A stretch of DNA of 64,000 nucleotides, taken from assembly GCA_900757495.1 (NCBI GenBank), contig CAAENX010000007.1:1-64000 (forward strand). Reading direction: 5' to 3'. The translations under genes and the position numbers were made by a program. Every line of letters starts with the position of its first letter. Position 1 is the first letter of the stretch. The stretch comes from an uncultured Collinsella sp. GTDB lineage: Bacteria; Actinomycetota; Coriobacteriia; Coriobacteriales; Coriobacteriaceae. The notes beneath the pieces were generated by a model. That model was not told the origin of the DNA and did no database searches. It saw nothing but the letters and a program-made list of their open reading frames with translations. Below are positions 41,910 to 50,884 of the stretch, in pieces.

Positions 41910-43214
41910 ATGGATACCCTTGCAAAACCCAAAAACCGTGCGCTGTTCTTAGTGAGCGTGGCTGCGACCGGTGCGTTTGCGGGCACCGCGGTCTGGCTGT
42001 TCTTCTTTGCGATGGAGCGCGGTATCGACTATCTATGGACCGAGATCCCGCATATGCTGGGCGTCGCTTCACCCGAGCTCGCGAGCGGCCCGTTCGGGTT
42101 TTTGCCGTATCCGTTTTTCGTCTGCCTGCTGGGCGGCCTGCTGATCGGCCTGTACGAAAAGATGACGGGCACCAAGACCGATGACCTCAACCAGGTAATG
42201 GCCAAGGTTAAGCAAGACGGTCGCTATCCGTACGACAACCTGGGCAAGCTTTCGCTCGCGGCGTTGCTGCCGCTGCTGTTTGGCGGAAGCATTGGACCGG
42301 AGGCCGGCCTGACCGGCGTTATCGCGGGTCTGTGCAGCTGGGTCGGCGACCGCATGCGTCGCTTTGGTGCCGAGTTTAGGCAGCTCACGCTGCTGGGTAC
42401 CCAGGCCGCCCTGACGGCGCTCTTTACCGCGCCCGTCTTTGGTTTTGTGGCGCCGCTCGCCGGTAGCGCCGATGGCCAGGGCGCCAACGAAGACGAGGAT
42501 TCCGCCTCCGACGAGATCACCATCAAGCTGCCCAAGGCGCAAAAGACCGTGGTCTACGGCATCGCGATTGCCGGCGGCCTGGGCACCTATCTGCTGCTCG
42601 GACAGCTTATGGGCGGCGGTATGGGTATGCCGAGGTTCGAGGCTGCCCAGGTGGGCAACCTTGAGCTTGTCTGGCTTATTCCCCTGGCACTCATCGGTAC
42701 GGTCTGCGGCTGGCTGTACTTTGTCTCGGAGCGCGCGAGCGAGGCGTTGGCCCACACCATAGGGGAGCGCCCTGTCGTCAAGGCCATGCTAGCCGGTCTG
42801 GCGCTCGCCATCTGTGGCACGGTCCTGCCCTACACCATGTTTGCCGGCGAGACCCAAGCCGACGTGCTCATGGAGACCTATCTGACCATTCCCGCCGGCG
42901 TGCTTATCGCGACCGGTCTTGTTAAGGCCATGCTGACGCCCGCCCTCATCAACCTTGGTTGGCGTGGCGGCCACTTCTTCCCGGTTATCTTCTCGGGTGT
43001 GAGCCTGGGCTATGGTCTTGCCATCCTCACCGGCGCCGATCCGGTCTTTTGCGTCGCCGTCTGCACCGCCTCGACGATGGGCGCCGTTATGCGTCAGCCG
43101 GTCATGGTTGTGGGCCTGCTGCTCATGTGCTTCCCGCTCAAGGGTATCGTCTGCATGATCATCGCCGCCGTCATCGCGGCGGGCATTCCGCTGCCCAAGC
43201 CGCTGCGCAAGTAG
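41910..43214 (+). CDS. ClC-type chloride channel/transporter
   Basis: 434 residues with about ten membrane helices. The ion-path motif is GGSIGPEAGLTG (about 125-136), a form of the conserved GxxxGPExGLxG; other ClC segments are GWRGGHFFPVIFSGVSLGYG and a late MRQPVMVVGLLLM. It lacks CBS domains. A TACAAT box at 41866-41871 is a probable -10 element 38 bases upstream, and GGGAGG precedes the ATG. It may exchange Cl-, F- or other anions for protons. A loop of about 30 acidic residues (GSADGQGANEDEDSASDE) after about residue 185 is unusual. Confidence 0.85.
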   Translation: MDTLAKPKNRALFLVSVAATGAFAGTAVWLFFFAMERGIDYLWTEIPHMLGVASPELASGPFGFLPYPFFVCLLGGLLIGLYEKMTGTKTDDLNQVMAKVKQDGRYPYDNLGKLSLAALLPLLFGGSIGPEAGLTGVIAGLCSWVGDRMRRFGAEFRQLTLLGTQAALTALFTAPVFGFVAPLAGSADGQGANEDEDSASDEITIKLPKAQKTVVYGIAIAGGLGTYLLLGQLMGGGMGMPRFEAAQVGNLELVWLIPLALIGTVCGWLYFVSERASEALAHTIGERPVVKAMLAGLALAICGTVLPYTMFAGETQADVLMETYLTIPAGVLIATGLVKAMLTPALINLGWRGGHFFPVIFSGVSLGYGLAILTGADPVFCVAVCTASTMGAVMRQPVMVVGLLLMCFPLKGIVCMIIAAVIAAGIPLPKPLRK

Positions 43215-43396
43215 CACGGTAGCGCGCGGGCAATACAAACATCTCAAGCCCGGTGTGAGGGTGTTCAACTTGAGCTTGTGCCCTTTGACGGGTCGTTATT
43301 TTCAAAATGCTGCTGTAATCCACGACACGGGTTGAGCGCCTTCCCAATAATGGGCCACGCCGATCTGTGGCGCATGTCCGATGATACCGCGCTTGC

Positions 43397-44098
43397 CTAT
43401 AGGTCGCGTGCCCGGTAGACCTTGGTGCTGATGGCGCAGCTGACAACGCCAAGGATGACCGTTGCCAGCGCGACGGCACCACACAGGCAACCGAGGACGG
43501 CAAGATCGGGATTCGTCCCTGCAATCGACATGAGCTGGTTGCTGATGGGGTTGAATGAGTTTAGCGTGACCATGATAAGGCACATGTACAGGGCGTACAG
43601 ACCAACGGATAGGCGTTGCGCCTTCATGTGTTCAAATCGAAAGAACAGAGGCAGTACCAAAAACACCGCCATGAGGGAGAAAAGCATCGATATTGCCGAG
43701 GCGATTGCGGTCTCAAAGACGGTCTCTCCCGTGGAGGGGATACCCACGCTGTTTAAGATCGGGATGGCGACGATACTCAACAGCACGGCCGCGCACGCCA
43801 TGATGACCGAGAAAATAGTGATGCACAGGTAGCGTGCGCTGACGATGTCTTTGCGTGAGATGGGCAGCGTTGCCCGATAGCGCTCCCATCCATTTTGGTT
43901 GTCGAGCCCGGCCAGCGACGTCATGGCCATGATGGGCGACATAGCACTGATCGCGAAGGCGCCGGCGGCGCTCATGTCGGAATCACCATTCGATGCCCTG
44001 ACGGCGGTCAGCACGACGAAGATGAACAGGCCGACACCTGCGATGCTCGGGACGAGCGTGCGAACGATGGGAAGCTCGGACATAATGGCGCGTTTCAT
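43397..44098 (-). CDS. ABC-2 type permease
   Basis: 233 residues with about six membrane helices (VPSIAGVGLFIFVVLTAV; FAISAMSPIMAMTSLAG; CITIFSVIMACAAVLLSIVAI; AIASAISMLFSLMAVFLVLPLFF; SVGLYALYMCLIMVTL; LAVLGCLCGAVALATVILGVV). The segment NGWERYRATLPISRKDIVSARYL is typical of the ABC2_membrane_5 group. It forms the membrane part of an exporter with the ATPase encoded upstream, whose stop overlaps this start by 4 bp. The substrate is unknown; YtrA-linked systems often respond to cell-wall-active compounds. Confidence 0.85.
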   Translation of the reverse strand: MKRAIMSELPIVRTLVPSIAGVGLFIFVVLTAVRASNGDSDMSAAGAFAISAMSPIMAMTSLAGLDNQNGWERYRATLPISRKDIVSARYLCITIFSVIMACAAVLLSIVAIPILNSVGIPSTGETVFETAIASAISMLFSLMAVFLVLPLFFRFEHMKAQRLSVGLYALYMCLIMVTLNSFNPISNQLMSIAGTNPDLAVLGCLCGAVALATVILGVVSCAISTKVYRARDL

Positions 44099-44976
44099 TT
44101 CAAAGCCCCTTTCAGCATGAAGCGAAGATAGTCATCAATGGTTGCCCGATCGCAGGGAATCTCGGGGAAGGCCTCGAGCACTTCGCGGTGGTTGGGCACG
44201 AGCACGTCCACGCTGTAGGCGTGGCGGGCGGCGCGGGTGCCTTCGACGCAAGCCATGAGCTCGGCGGCCTGTGCCTGGGTGCAGTGGGCGATGCCGGCGC
44301 GGTCGGTAATGTCCTCGCGTGGCAGGTCAAACACAATCGAGCCGTTATCGATGCAGATGACGCGGTCGGCAGCGCGATCGAGATCAGACGTAATGTGGCT
44401 CGAGAGCAGCACGCTGCGCTGGCCGTCGGCGACAAAGGCGAGCAGCTCATCGAGCAGTTCCTCGCGTGCCATGGGATCGAGGCCCGCGGTGCCTTCGTCC
44501 AAAACGAGCAGCTTGGCATTGTGGCTGAGCGCGCAGGCGAGCTGCAGCTTCATACCCATGCCGCGGGAGAGGTCCTTGACCTTTGTCTTGGGATCGAGGC
44601 CAAATCGGTTGATGAATCCGGCGAACGTTTCGCGGTCCCACGTGGGGTACGCCGGGCCTACGAGCGCCTCGATCTGGCCGACCTTGAGCGTGGAGGGGAA
44701 GGGACATGTGTCCAGCACGAGGCCGATGCGAGAGCGCAGGTGGCGTTGCGACTCATCGGGCGCGTCGGTGCCACAGCGCTGCCCAAACAGGTGCACCTCG
44801 CCGGCATCGAGCTTTATAAGCCCAAGCGTGGCGCGAATGGTCGTCGTCTTGCCGGCGCCGTTTGCGCCCACAAAGCCAACAATTTGGCCGGGCTCCACGG
44901 CCAACGTGACGCCACGTAGCGAAAAGCGGTCGCTCACGCGGCGTGAGATGCTTTTGAGTTCTAGCAAGTTTTGCAT
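44095..44976 (-). CDS. ABC transporter ATP-binding protein (YtrB/BcrA-like)
   Basis: 293 residues, AAAGG upstream of the ATG. Walker A GANGAGKTT, Q-loop region, signature LSRGMGMKLQLACALSH (a YtrB-like variant of LSGGQ), Walker B LLVLDEGTAGLDP and H-loop SSHITSDLD. The C-terminal about 80 residues are the family's accessory domain. It energises the permease encoded just downstream. Three-gene operon: GntR regulator (45000-45380), 23-bp gap, ATPase, permease. Confidence 0.9.
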   Translation of the reverse strand: MQNLLELKSISRRVSDRFSLRGVTLAVEPGQIVGFVGANGAGKTTTIRATLGLIKLDAGEVHLFGQRCGTDAPDESQRHLRSRIGLVLDTCPFPSTLKVGQIEALVGPAYPTWDRETFAGFINRFGLDPKTKVKDLSRGMGMKLQLACALSHNAKLLVLDEGTAGLDPMAREELLDELLAFVADGQRSVLLSSHITSDLDRAADRVICIDNGSIVFDLPREDITDRAGIAHCTQAQAAELMACVEGTRAARHAYSVDVLVPNHREVLEAFPEIPCDRATIDDYLRFMLKGALK

Positions 44977-44999
44977 GGCATAGCCTTTCTTGCAGATGG

Positions 45000-45380
45000 T
45001 TACTGCATGGTTTCGGGGGCTACCAGGTCGAGCATTTCGTGCAGTTTATCGCGCGTGACGCCCACGGCTTCGGCTTGCGTTGCTGCCTGTGCGAGCAGCT
45101 CTTCGATATGGCAGAGCTGATTTTCGCGCAAGAGTTCTTGGTTGCCCTCGGCGACAAAACAGCCCTTGCCCTGCACAGTGCAGATAAAGCCGAGTTGCTC
45201 CAGGTCGGCGTAGGCGCGCTTGGTGGTGATGACACTCACGCCAAGATCGCTCGCGAGTGCACGGATGCTGGGGAGTTTGGCTCCCGCAGCAAGCGTGCCC
45301 GAAAGGATCTGAGCTTTGACCTGCGAGGTTATCTGCTCGTAGATGGGCTTGTCGCTCGAATTGGATAGGATGATGTCCAC
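45000..45380 (-). CDS. GntR-family repressor, YtrA subfamily
   Basis: 126 residues from a GTG at 45380 with AAGGAG upstream. The winged helix (PIYEQITSQVKAQILSGTLAAGAKLPSIRALASDLGVSVITTKRAYADLEQLGFICTVQGKGCFV) shown by its ends is typical of GntR; the short helical C-terminus (about 45 residues) marks the YtrA group, which controls ABC exporters encoded with it. It probably binds the GTGTATATA...TATATACAC palindrome over its own promoter and represses the operon until an effector is present. Confidence 0.9.
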   Translation of the reverse strand: MDIILSNSSDKPIYEQITSQVKAQILSGTLAAGAKLPSIRALASDLGVSVITTKRAYADLEQLGFICTVQGKGCFVAEGNQELLRENQLCHIEELLAQAATQAEAVGVTRDKLHEMLDLVAPETMQ

Positions 45381-45407
45381 AGCGGCTCCTTAGCTGATGG
45401 GCTACAC

Positions 45408-45458
45408 GTGTATATAACCGGTAAGCACAGTATATACACACTATGTATAGTTGTGCAA
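45408..45458 (-). promoter_or_regulatory. Promoter and YtrA-type operator of the ABC operon
   Basis: Read leftwards, TTGCAC (45453-45458) and TATACT (45429-45434), 18 bp apart, form a good sigma-70 promoter. GTGTATATA (45408-45416) and TATATACAC (45431-45439) form a 9-bp inverted repeat that overlaps the -10 box, as expected for the repressor site. Confidence 0.65.
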
Positions 45459-45494
45459 GAGAAATTACGGGGCTGTCCGTCCCTCTACTCATTC

Positions 45495-45631
45495 ATCTCA
45501 ATCTGTAACACTAAGACCCGTTTTTGCTGGCTAACTGTTACAGATCAAGATATTGGCTGCCCGCCCTGTGCGTTCATCTCAATCTGTAACACCTGGAGGT
45601 CAAAAACCCTTCTAGGTGTTACAGATTGAGA
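45495..45631. repeat. Pair of REP-like hairpins, family E
   Basis: Hairpin 1 pairs ATCTCAATCTGTAACA (45495-45510) with TGTTACAGATCAAGAT (45536-45551), two mismatches. Hairpin 2 pairs TCTCAATCTGTAACACCT (45577-45594) with AGGTGTTACAGATTGAGA (45614-45631), perfect over 18 bp. Both use the same core ATCTGTAACA, so they are two copies of one element. The 395-bp stretch between the GntR and prfC genes holds nothing else but promoters (TACAAT at 45724-45729 before prfC). Confidence 0.7.
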
Positions 45632-45776
45632 CAAACCGTCGCGGAACACCGCTGACATTCCACCGTCCGAGCCCCAACTGATGAATTTGTCCTGATAGGC
45701 GCCCTATGGCGAGGTTTCGCGGCTACAATAGTGCGGTTACATCGACGTAATGCACTCAATGCAAGAAAGGATCCGC

Positions 45777-47390
45777 ATGGCAAGCCTGTCGGATGAAATC
45801 TCGTCGCGCCGCACATTCGCGATCATCAGCCACCCGGACGCCGGTAAGACCACACTGACCGAGAAGCTGCTGCTCTATACCGGCAGCATCCAGACTGCCG
45901 GCTCGGTCAAGGGCAAGAGCTCGGCCAAGCATGCCGTCTCGGACTGGATGGACATCGAGAAGGAGCGCGGCATCTCCGTTACCTCCTCGGTACTGCAGTT
46001 CACCTATAACGGCGCCTGCGTCAATATCCTCGATACCCCCGGCCACCAGGACTTCTCGGAGGATACCTACCGTACCCTTATGGCCGCCGACGCCGCGGTC
46101 ATGGTCATCGACGGTGCCAAGGGCGTCGAGGCCCAGACCAAAAAGCTTTTTAAGGTCTGCACACTGCGCCACATTCCCATCTTCACCTTTGTGAACAAGC
46201 TCGACCACGATGCTCGCGATCCATTTGAGCTCATGGAAGAGATCGAGAACGTCCTGGGTATCAATACGTATCCCATGAACTGGCCGATTGGCAGCGGCCG
46301 CAACTTCCGCGGCGTGTTCGACCGTCAGACCCGTCGCGTCATTGCCTTTGAGGGTGACGGCCACGCCAACGCCACCAAGAAGGTCGCCGAGGTCGAGGCC
46401 GAGCTGGGCGATCCTTCCATGGACGAGCTCATCGGCGAGGAAAACCATAAGAACCTGATGGACGACATCGAGCTGCTCGATGGTGCCGGCGACGAGCTCG
46501 ACTTGGACGCCGTGGCCTGCGGAAAGCTGAGCCCGGCGTTCTTTGGGTCGGCGCTCACCAACTTTGGCGTGGAGCCCTTTCTCAAGGAGTTCCTGCGCCT
46601 GGCCCCGACGCCGCGCGCCTATACCGATACGCTCACCGGCGAGCCGGTCGATCCCTGCCGCGACGACTTTAGCGGCTTTGTGTTTAAGATCCAGGCCAAC
46701 ATGGACAAGAACCACCGTGACCGCATCGCCTTTGTGCGCATTTGCTCGGGCAAGTTCGAGCGCGGCATGGACGCTTTCCACGTGCAGGGCAACCGCAAGC
46801 TTAAGCTTGCCACGGGCACGTCGATGATGGCCGACGACCGCGCCATCGTGGACGAGGCGTACGCGGGCGATATCGTGGGCCTGTTCGATCCGGGTATCTT
46901 TAGCATCGGCGACACCGTGTGCTCCGGCAAGCGCCATGTGCAGTATCCGCAGATCCCGACGTTTGCCCCCGAGATGTTCGCTCGCATTACGCAGGTCGAC
47001 ACGCTCAAGCGCAAGCAGTTCGTGAAGGGCATGGAGGAGCTTGCCCAGGAGGGCGCCATCCAGATCTTCCGCGAGTTGGGCGCCGGCATGGAAAGCGTTA
47101 TCGTCGGCGTGGTCGGCGTGCTGCAGTTTGAGGTGCTCGAGCGCCGCCTGAAGGCCGAGTATCGTGTTGAGGTTCGTCGCCAGCCGCTGCCCTATACGGA
47201 CATCCGCTGGATCCAGAACGACCCCGATACCATCGATATCCCGGGCCTTTCGCTCACGCGCGACACGCTGCGCGTCGAGGACATGCGCGGCGGTAAGCTG
47301 CTGCTGTTCACGAGCCCGTGGAACGTGGACTGGGCTACCGACCACAACCCCGACCTTATCCTGTCGGAGTTTGGCAACGTAGCCTTTTAA
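45777..47390 (+). CDS. prfC: Peptide chain release factor 3
   Basis: 537 residues from the ATG at 45777 (GAAAGGAT upstream); an in-frame ATG at 45750 has no ribosome site. This translational GTPase recycles release factors RF1/RF2 after termination. G1 SHPDAGKTT (18-26), G2/switch I (ERGISVTSSVLQF), G3 DTPGHQDF, G4 NKLD. The C-terminal domains end with YRVEVRRQPLPY...RWIQ, as in RF3 and unlike EF-G. Normal length for the family. Monocistronic with a TACAAT -10 box upstream. Confidence 0.95.
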   Translation: MASLSDEISSRRTFAIISHPDAGKTTLTEKLLLYTGSIQTAGSVKGKSSAKHAVSDWMDIEKERGISVTSSVLQFTYNGACVNILDTPGHQDFSEDTYRTLMAADAAVMVIDGAKGVEAQTKKLFKVCTLRHIPIFTFVNKLDHDARDPFELMEEIENVLGINTYPMNWPIGSGRNFRGVFDRQTRRVIAFEGDGHANATKKVAEVEAELGDPSMDELIGEENHKNLMDDIELLDGAGDELDLDAVACGKLSPAFFGSALTNFGVEPFLKEFLRLAPTPRAYTDTLTGEPVDPCRDDFSGFVFKIQANMDKNHRDRIAFVRICSGKFERGMDAFHVQGNRKLKLATGTSMMADDRAIVDEAYAGDIVGLFDPGIFSIGDTVCSGKRHVQYPQIPTFAPEMFARITQVDTLKRKQFVKGMEELAQEGAIQIFRELGAGMESVIVGVVGVLQFEVLERRLKAEYRVEVRRQPLPYTDIRWIQNDPDTIDIPGLSLTRDTLRVEDMRGGKLLLFTSPWNVDWATDHNPDLILSEFGNVAF

Positions 47391-47546
47391 CGCATCGGCG
47401 CAGTGGCCCTGTGGGGCTGCCGCGCCGCTTGCTTGCCTGATGCCGTGTGAGCGGCTATCATACCCACCGTCGTCTCAAGACCGGGGCGTCCGAGCAGTTC
47501 GGGTCCGATATCCTGCTCGTTAAACCTAAAACCAAAGGAGTACATA

Positions 47547-48269
47547 ATGATCAAGAAGGTCATGGAGGACTACAAGGTCCTGTTGCGGAGCATTCCCGCG
47601 GCAACGGTTTCGCTGTTTTTCGTGAGCGTCATCATGATGAACCTGCTGGCCAACAAAGAGCTGATCAGCCTGCCGTATCTGGCGCTCGACTGTGGCTTTG
47701 TGGTGAGCTGGGTTTCGTTTTTGTGCCAGGACATGATCTGCAAGCGCTTTGGCGCCAGGGCATCCATCAAAATCTCTATCCTCGCGCTGCTGGTCAATCT
47801 GGCCGTGAGCTTGTGCTTTTGGGTATGCTCGCTCACGCCCGGCATGTGGGGTGCCTACTACGATACCGGCATGATCGAGGTCAACACTGCCCTTAACGCC
47901 ACCATCGGTGGCACCTGGTACGTGGTGCTTGGCTCGTCGCTTGCCATGCTCGTTTCTGCCGTGGTTAACTCCACGCTCAATCAGTCGCTCGGCCGTATGG
48001 TCAAAAAGAATAATTTTGCGAGCTTTGCCTTCCGCTCCTATGTGTCCACGGGCGTTGGCCAGTTCATCGACAACCTGGTCTTTGCCATCGTGGTGAGCCA
48101 CACGTTCTTTGGCTGGACCTGGGTGCAGGTCCTTATGTGCTCGCTGACCGGCGCTATTGCCGAGCTGCTGTGCGAGGTCTTCCTGAGCCCCGTGGGCTAC
48201 AAGGTCGTGCGCAGCTGGGAGCGCGAGAACGTGGGCGCCGAGTACCTCGAGCGCCACGCAACCGCCTAA
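47547..48269 (+). CDS. VUT-family transporter (queuosine precursor transporter type, YhhQ-like)
   Basis: 240 residues with AAAGGAG before the ATG. Six membrane helices with the family's NLLANKELISLPYLALDCGFVVSWVSFLCQDMICKRFG start (shown by its ends) and a late FIDNLVFAIVVSH helix. Relatives of the vitamin-uptake (VUT/ECF-like) group import preQ0/preQ1 or related bases; that substrate is only presumed here. A small hairpin (CGAGCAG/CTGCTCG, 47491-47519) lies in the leader, but I cannot match it to a preQ1 riboswitch. The SDR gene starts 9 bp after its stop, so they form an operon. Confidence 0.75.
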   Translation: MIKKVMEDYKVLLRSIPAATVSLFFVSVIMMNLLANKELISLPYLALDCGFVVSWVSFLCQDMICKRFGARASIKISILALLVNLAVSLCFWVCSLTPGMWGAYYDTGMIEVNTALNATIGGTWYVVLGSSLAMLVSAVVNSTLNQSLGRMVKKNNFASFAFRSYVSTGVGQFIDNLVFAIVVSHTFFGWTWVQVLMCSLTGAIAELLCEVFLSPVGYKVVRSWERENVGAEYLERHATA

Positions 48270-48278
48270 GGAGCAAGT

Positions 48279-48959
48279 ATGCGGGTTTTGATCACGGGCG
48301 CTTCGGGTGGTATCGGAGCCGCATGCGTGCGGCGCTTTTTGGACGAGGGCCACGAGGTCGTGGGCTTTGATCTGCTGCCGGCGGCGGTCGAGCACGAACG
48401 TTATCGCCACCTGATCGTCGATGTCCGCGAGCCGGACTCGTTTCCAGACGACCTTGAGCCCCAGGTGATCGTGAACGTTGCCGGTGTGCAGGATGCGGCC
48501 GACGACATCGCCGCCAACCTGTGTGGCACCATCAACGTGACCGAGCGCTACGCCTTTGTGGGGGAGGGGCTTGCCGCCAAGCCGGCGCCGGCTATCAAAT
48601 CCGTGATCAATGTGGGGTCGGCGAGCGGGCATACGGGATCGGAGTTCCCCGCCTATGCGGCCAGCAAGGGCGGCGTTATCGCCTATACCAAGAACCTCGC
48701 AAACCGCTTGGCGCCGCAGGCCATCGCCAACAGCGTGGACCCGGGCGGCGTTATCACGCCGCTCAACCGTTGCGTGATGGAAGATGAGTATCTGTGGAAC
48801 CAGATTATGGAGCTCACGCCGCTTAAACGCTGGGCCACTGCTCAAGAGATCGCCGAATGGATCTACTTTGTGGGCGTGACCAACCGGTTCATGACCGGGC
48901 AGAGTCTGTTGATCGATGGAGGCGAGGCCGGTCGCACCCAGTTTATCTGGCCCGAATAG
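48279..48959 (+). CDS. Short-chain dehydrogenase/reductase (SDR)
   Basis: 226 residues, AAGGAG upstream. Classical SDR: cofactor loop ITGASGGIGAA, NVAG, catalytic Ser in VINVGSASG, YxxxK in YAASKGG, and the PGGVITPL segment. The C-terminus ends with the family's GQSLLIDGGEA. It would oxidise or reduce a small alcohol or ketone with NAD(P); the substrate is unknown. It is the second gene after the VUT transporter, and a role in handling the imported compound is possible. A terminator follows within 2 bases. Confidence 0.85.
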   Translation: MRVLITGASGGIGAACVRRFLDEGHEVVGFDLLPAAVEHERYRHLIVDVREPDSFPDDLEPQVIVNVAGVQDAADDIAANLCGTINVTERYAFVGEGLAAKPAPAIKSVINVGSASGHTGSEFPAYAASKGGVIAYTKNLANRLAPQAIANSVDPGGVITPLNRCVMEDEYLWNQIMELTPLKRWATAQEIAEWIYFVGVTNRFMTGQSLLIDGGEAGRTQFIWPE

Positions 48960-48960
48960 A

Positions 48961-48996
48961 AAACGCGCCCGATGGAAAGCCGTCGGGCGCGTTTTT
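48961..48996. terminator. Bidirectional terminator
   Basis: ACGCGCCCGA...TCGGGCGCGT with a short GGAAAGC-type loop, followed by TTTTTGATG. It sits between the convergent SDR and ung genes. Confidence 0.8.
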
Positions 48997-49009
48997 GATG
49001 TATCGATTT

Positions 49010-49735
49010 TTAGCCGAGGCAAGCCCAGTTGACGGGGGTCGAGCCATGCTGTTCGAGTAGCCGATCAGCTGCCGAGAAGGGGCGCGACCCCATAAAGGCG
49101 GGGAGTTCTGCCGTGGCACGGTTGGCCGAAAGTGGCGAGGGGTGCGTGGAAGCCAGGCAGAACTTGCCGGTTGCCTTGCCTGCGCCGGTCGCGGCGAGCT
49201 TGTCTTCGACCATCTGCTGGGCAAAGCGGCCCCATGCCAAAAAGACTACCAGCTGGGGCAGCTGGCAGCAGCGTTCGATAACGTAGTCGGTGAGCGTGCT
49301 CCAGCCCAGTTTGGCGTGCGAGTTCGCGGTATGCTCGCGCACGGTGAGCGTAGTGTTGAGGAGCAAGACGCCCTGCTGTGCCCATGGGGTTAGGTCTCCC
49401 GTGGCGGGAATGGGGCAGCCCAGATCGGCGTTGAGTTCCTTATAGATGTTGCGCAGGCTCGGCGGTAACTTGGTTTGCGACGCGGGGACCGAGAACGACA
49501 GCCCCATGGCCTGGTTGGGTCCGTGATAGGGGTCCTGACCCAAGATGACAACCTTGACCTGGTCGGCCGGCGTGTAGGCGAGGGCATTGAGGATGTCGTC
49601 TTGTGCCGGGTAGATAGTCTGCTCGGCACGTAAAAGGGCGATGCGCTCGAGCAGCTGGTTCGTCGTGTCACGTACCGGCTGCGGCGCATCGCCCAACCAA
49701 GTTGCTATGTTGCGGTCGCGGGTTGCGGTGTCCAT
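49010..49735 (-). CDS. ung: Uracil-DNA glycosylase, family 1
   Basis: 241 residues, AAAGGAG upstream of the ATG. It removes uracil from DNA to start base-excision repair. Catalytic motif GQDPYHG (66-72, D68), DNA-contact PPSLRNIYKEL, uracil-specificity Asn in LLLNTTLTVREH, and the HPSPLSANR leucine-loop region with the catalytic His. Normal length. Monocistronic. Confidence 0.95.
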   Translation of the reverse strand: MDTATRDRNIATWLGDAPQPVRDTTNQLLERIALLRAEQTIYPAQDDILNALAYTPADQVKVVILGQDPYHGPNQAMGLSFSVPASQTKLPPSLRNIYKELNADLGCPIPATGDLTPWAQQGVLLLNTTLTVREHTANSHAKLGWSTLTDYVIERCCQLPQLVVFLAWGRFAQQMVEDKLAATGAGKATGKFCLASTHPSPLSANRATAELPAFMGSRPFSAADRLLEQHGSTPVNWACLG

Positions 49736-49823
49736 GGGGCTCCTTTATGGCAGATGCTCTGTTGGCATCTATTGTAAAGGCGCACCGGTTGCCTTTATGC
49801 CACGGCTGTATGAAGAGTGGGGT

Positions 49824-50726
49824 CTACGAGACGCGCTCGGGCGCTCCTGCCATGCGAGCGTGTTCATGTGCGCGAAGACGAGGAAGCTCGACGGTTGCCA
49901 CCATGACACCGGTGAGGATGAGGGCGGCGCCAAAGAAGGCGATGGGGCTCAGGACCTCGCCGACCAGGAAGAACGAGAAGACGGCGGAGCAGACCGGCTC
50001 GAGCGAGAAGGCAAAGCCGGTGGTCTCGGCGGGCACGTGGGGCTGCGCGAGCGTTTGGGTGATAAAGCCGTAGGCAGAGCAGATGAGCGCGAGTGCGACG
50101 ACGACCACGACCTCGCCCGGCGTGCCGGGAAGCGTGAAACCGCCAAAGGCAAATGCGGCGATGCCCGAGAACAGGCCGCCAAAGCCCAGCTGCCAAACGC
50201 CCAGAGCCAGCGGGTCGACATCTTCGACAAAGCGCTTCGCCACAATGATATGGCCGGCATAGACAAAAGCGGAGAGCAGCATGATGATCGCGCCGGGATT
50301 CAGGCTGGTAAAGTCGGCACCCGAGAGCAGCAGCATACCGCAGGTGACGATGGCGGTGCCGATGAGTACCTTGCGCTCGGGGGCGCGACGCAGCAGGGCG
50401 GCGTTGGCAAACGGCACGATCACGACCGTCAGGCTCTGCAAAAAGCCGGCGGTGGAGGCGGAGGTAAGGCTGGAGCCCAAGCACATGCAGGTGAGCTCGG
50501 TTGCCATGATGGCGCCGATGATGGCGGCGCGAACCATCAGGTCGCGGTTGATGCGGAAAGCGCGCTTGTGGAAGAGCAACAGGCAGGCCGCAAAGGCGAT
50601 GATGCAGCGCAGCGCAACGATGCTCGTGGCGTTCATGCTGTCCATGCCGATCTTCATGAGGGGATACGAAAAGCCCCATGCGACGGGAACGGAAAACGAG
50701 AGCGCGATTGCTTTTTTGCGATCCAT
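49824..50726 (-). CDS. EamA/DMT-family exporter
   Basis: 300 residues, AAAGGAG upstream. Ten predicted membrane helices in two EamA halves (IALSFSVPVAWGFSYPLMKIG at the start; GALIILSAFVYAGHIIVAKRF-like second half), with the SLEPVCSAVFSFFLVGEVLS signature in the last third. Such drug/metabolite transporters export amino acids, purines or other metabolites. It diverges from the LysR gene at 50885, and a LysR-type box lies between, so that regulator probably controls it. Confidence 0.85.
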   Translation of the reverse strand: MDRKKAIALSFSVPVAWGFSYPLMKIGMDSMNATSIVALRCIIAFAACLLLFHKRAFRINRDLMVRAAIIGAIMATELTCMCLGSSLTSASTAGFLQSLTVVIVPFANAALLRRAPERKVLIGTAIVTCGMLLLSGADFTSLNPGAIIMLLSAFVYAGHIIVAKRFVEDVDPLALGVWQLGFGGLFSGIAAFAFGGFTLPGTPGEVVVVVALALICSAYGFITQTLAQPHVPAETTGFAFSLEPVCSAVFSFFLVGEVLSPIAFFGAALILTGVMVATVELPRLRAHEHARMAGAPERVS

Positions 50727-50806
50727 GGGACTCCTTTTGTTACAGAACGGTTTCGCAAAAAGGATTCTGCTCCCAGATTTAGATGTAGTAAAGCGAATGT
50801 ATCTTC

Positions 50807-50825
50807 AGTATGATTAAGTAATACT
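50807..50825. promoter_or_regulatory. Candidate LysR box between divergent genes
   Basis: AGTAT-GATTAAGTA-ATACT is a dyad in the 158-bp gap between the EamA exporter and LysR gene. It fits the T-N11-A type of LysR-family binding site (interrupted dyad of about 15 bp). The surrounding sequence is the AT-richest part of the gap. Confidence 0.45.
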
Positions 50826-50884
50826 AATGTAGGCGGGAAAAGCGCTGGCAAAACGTTTTACGGCTACGTCGATGTGGAGGTACG

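Noticed and set aside
45756..47345. 529-codon open frame opposite prfC
   Set aside because: Mirror of the release-factor gene with low-complexity, His/Ala/Val-rich translation and no recognisable motif.
47430..47546. preQ1 riboswitch upstream of the VUT transporter
   Set aside because: There is a 7-bp hairpin but I cannot match the conserved core of any preQ1 class.
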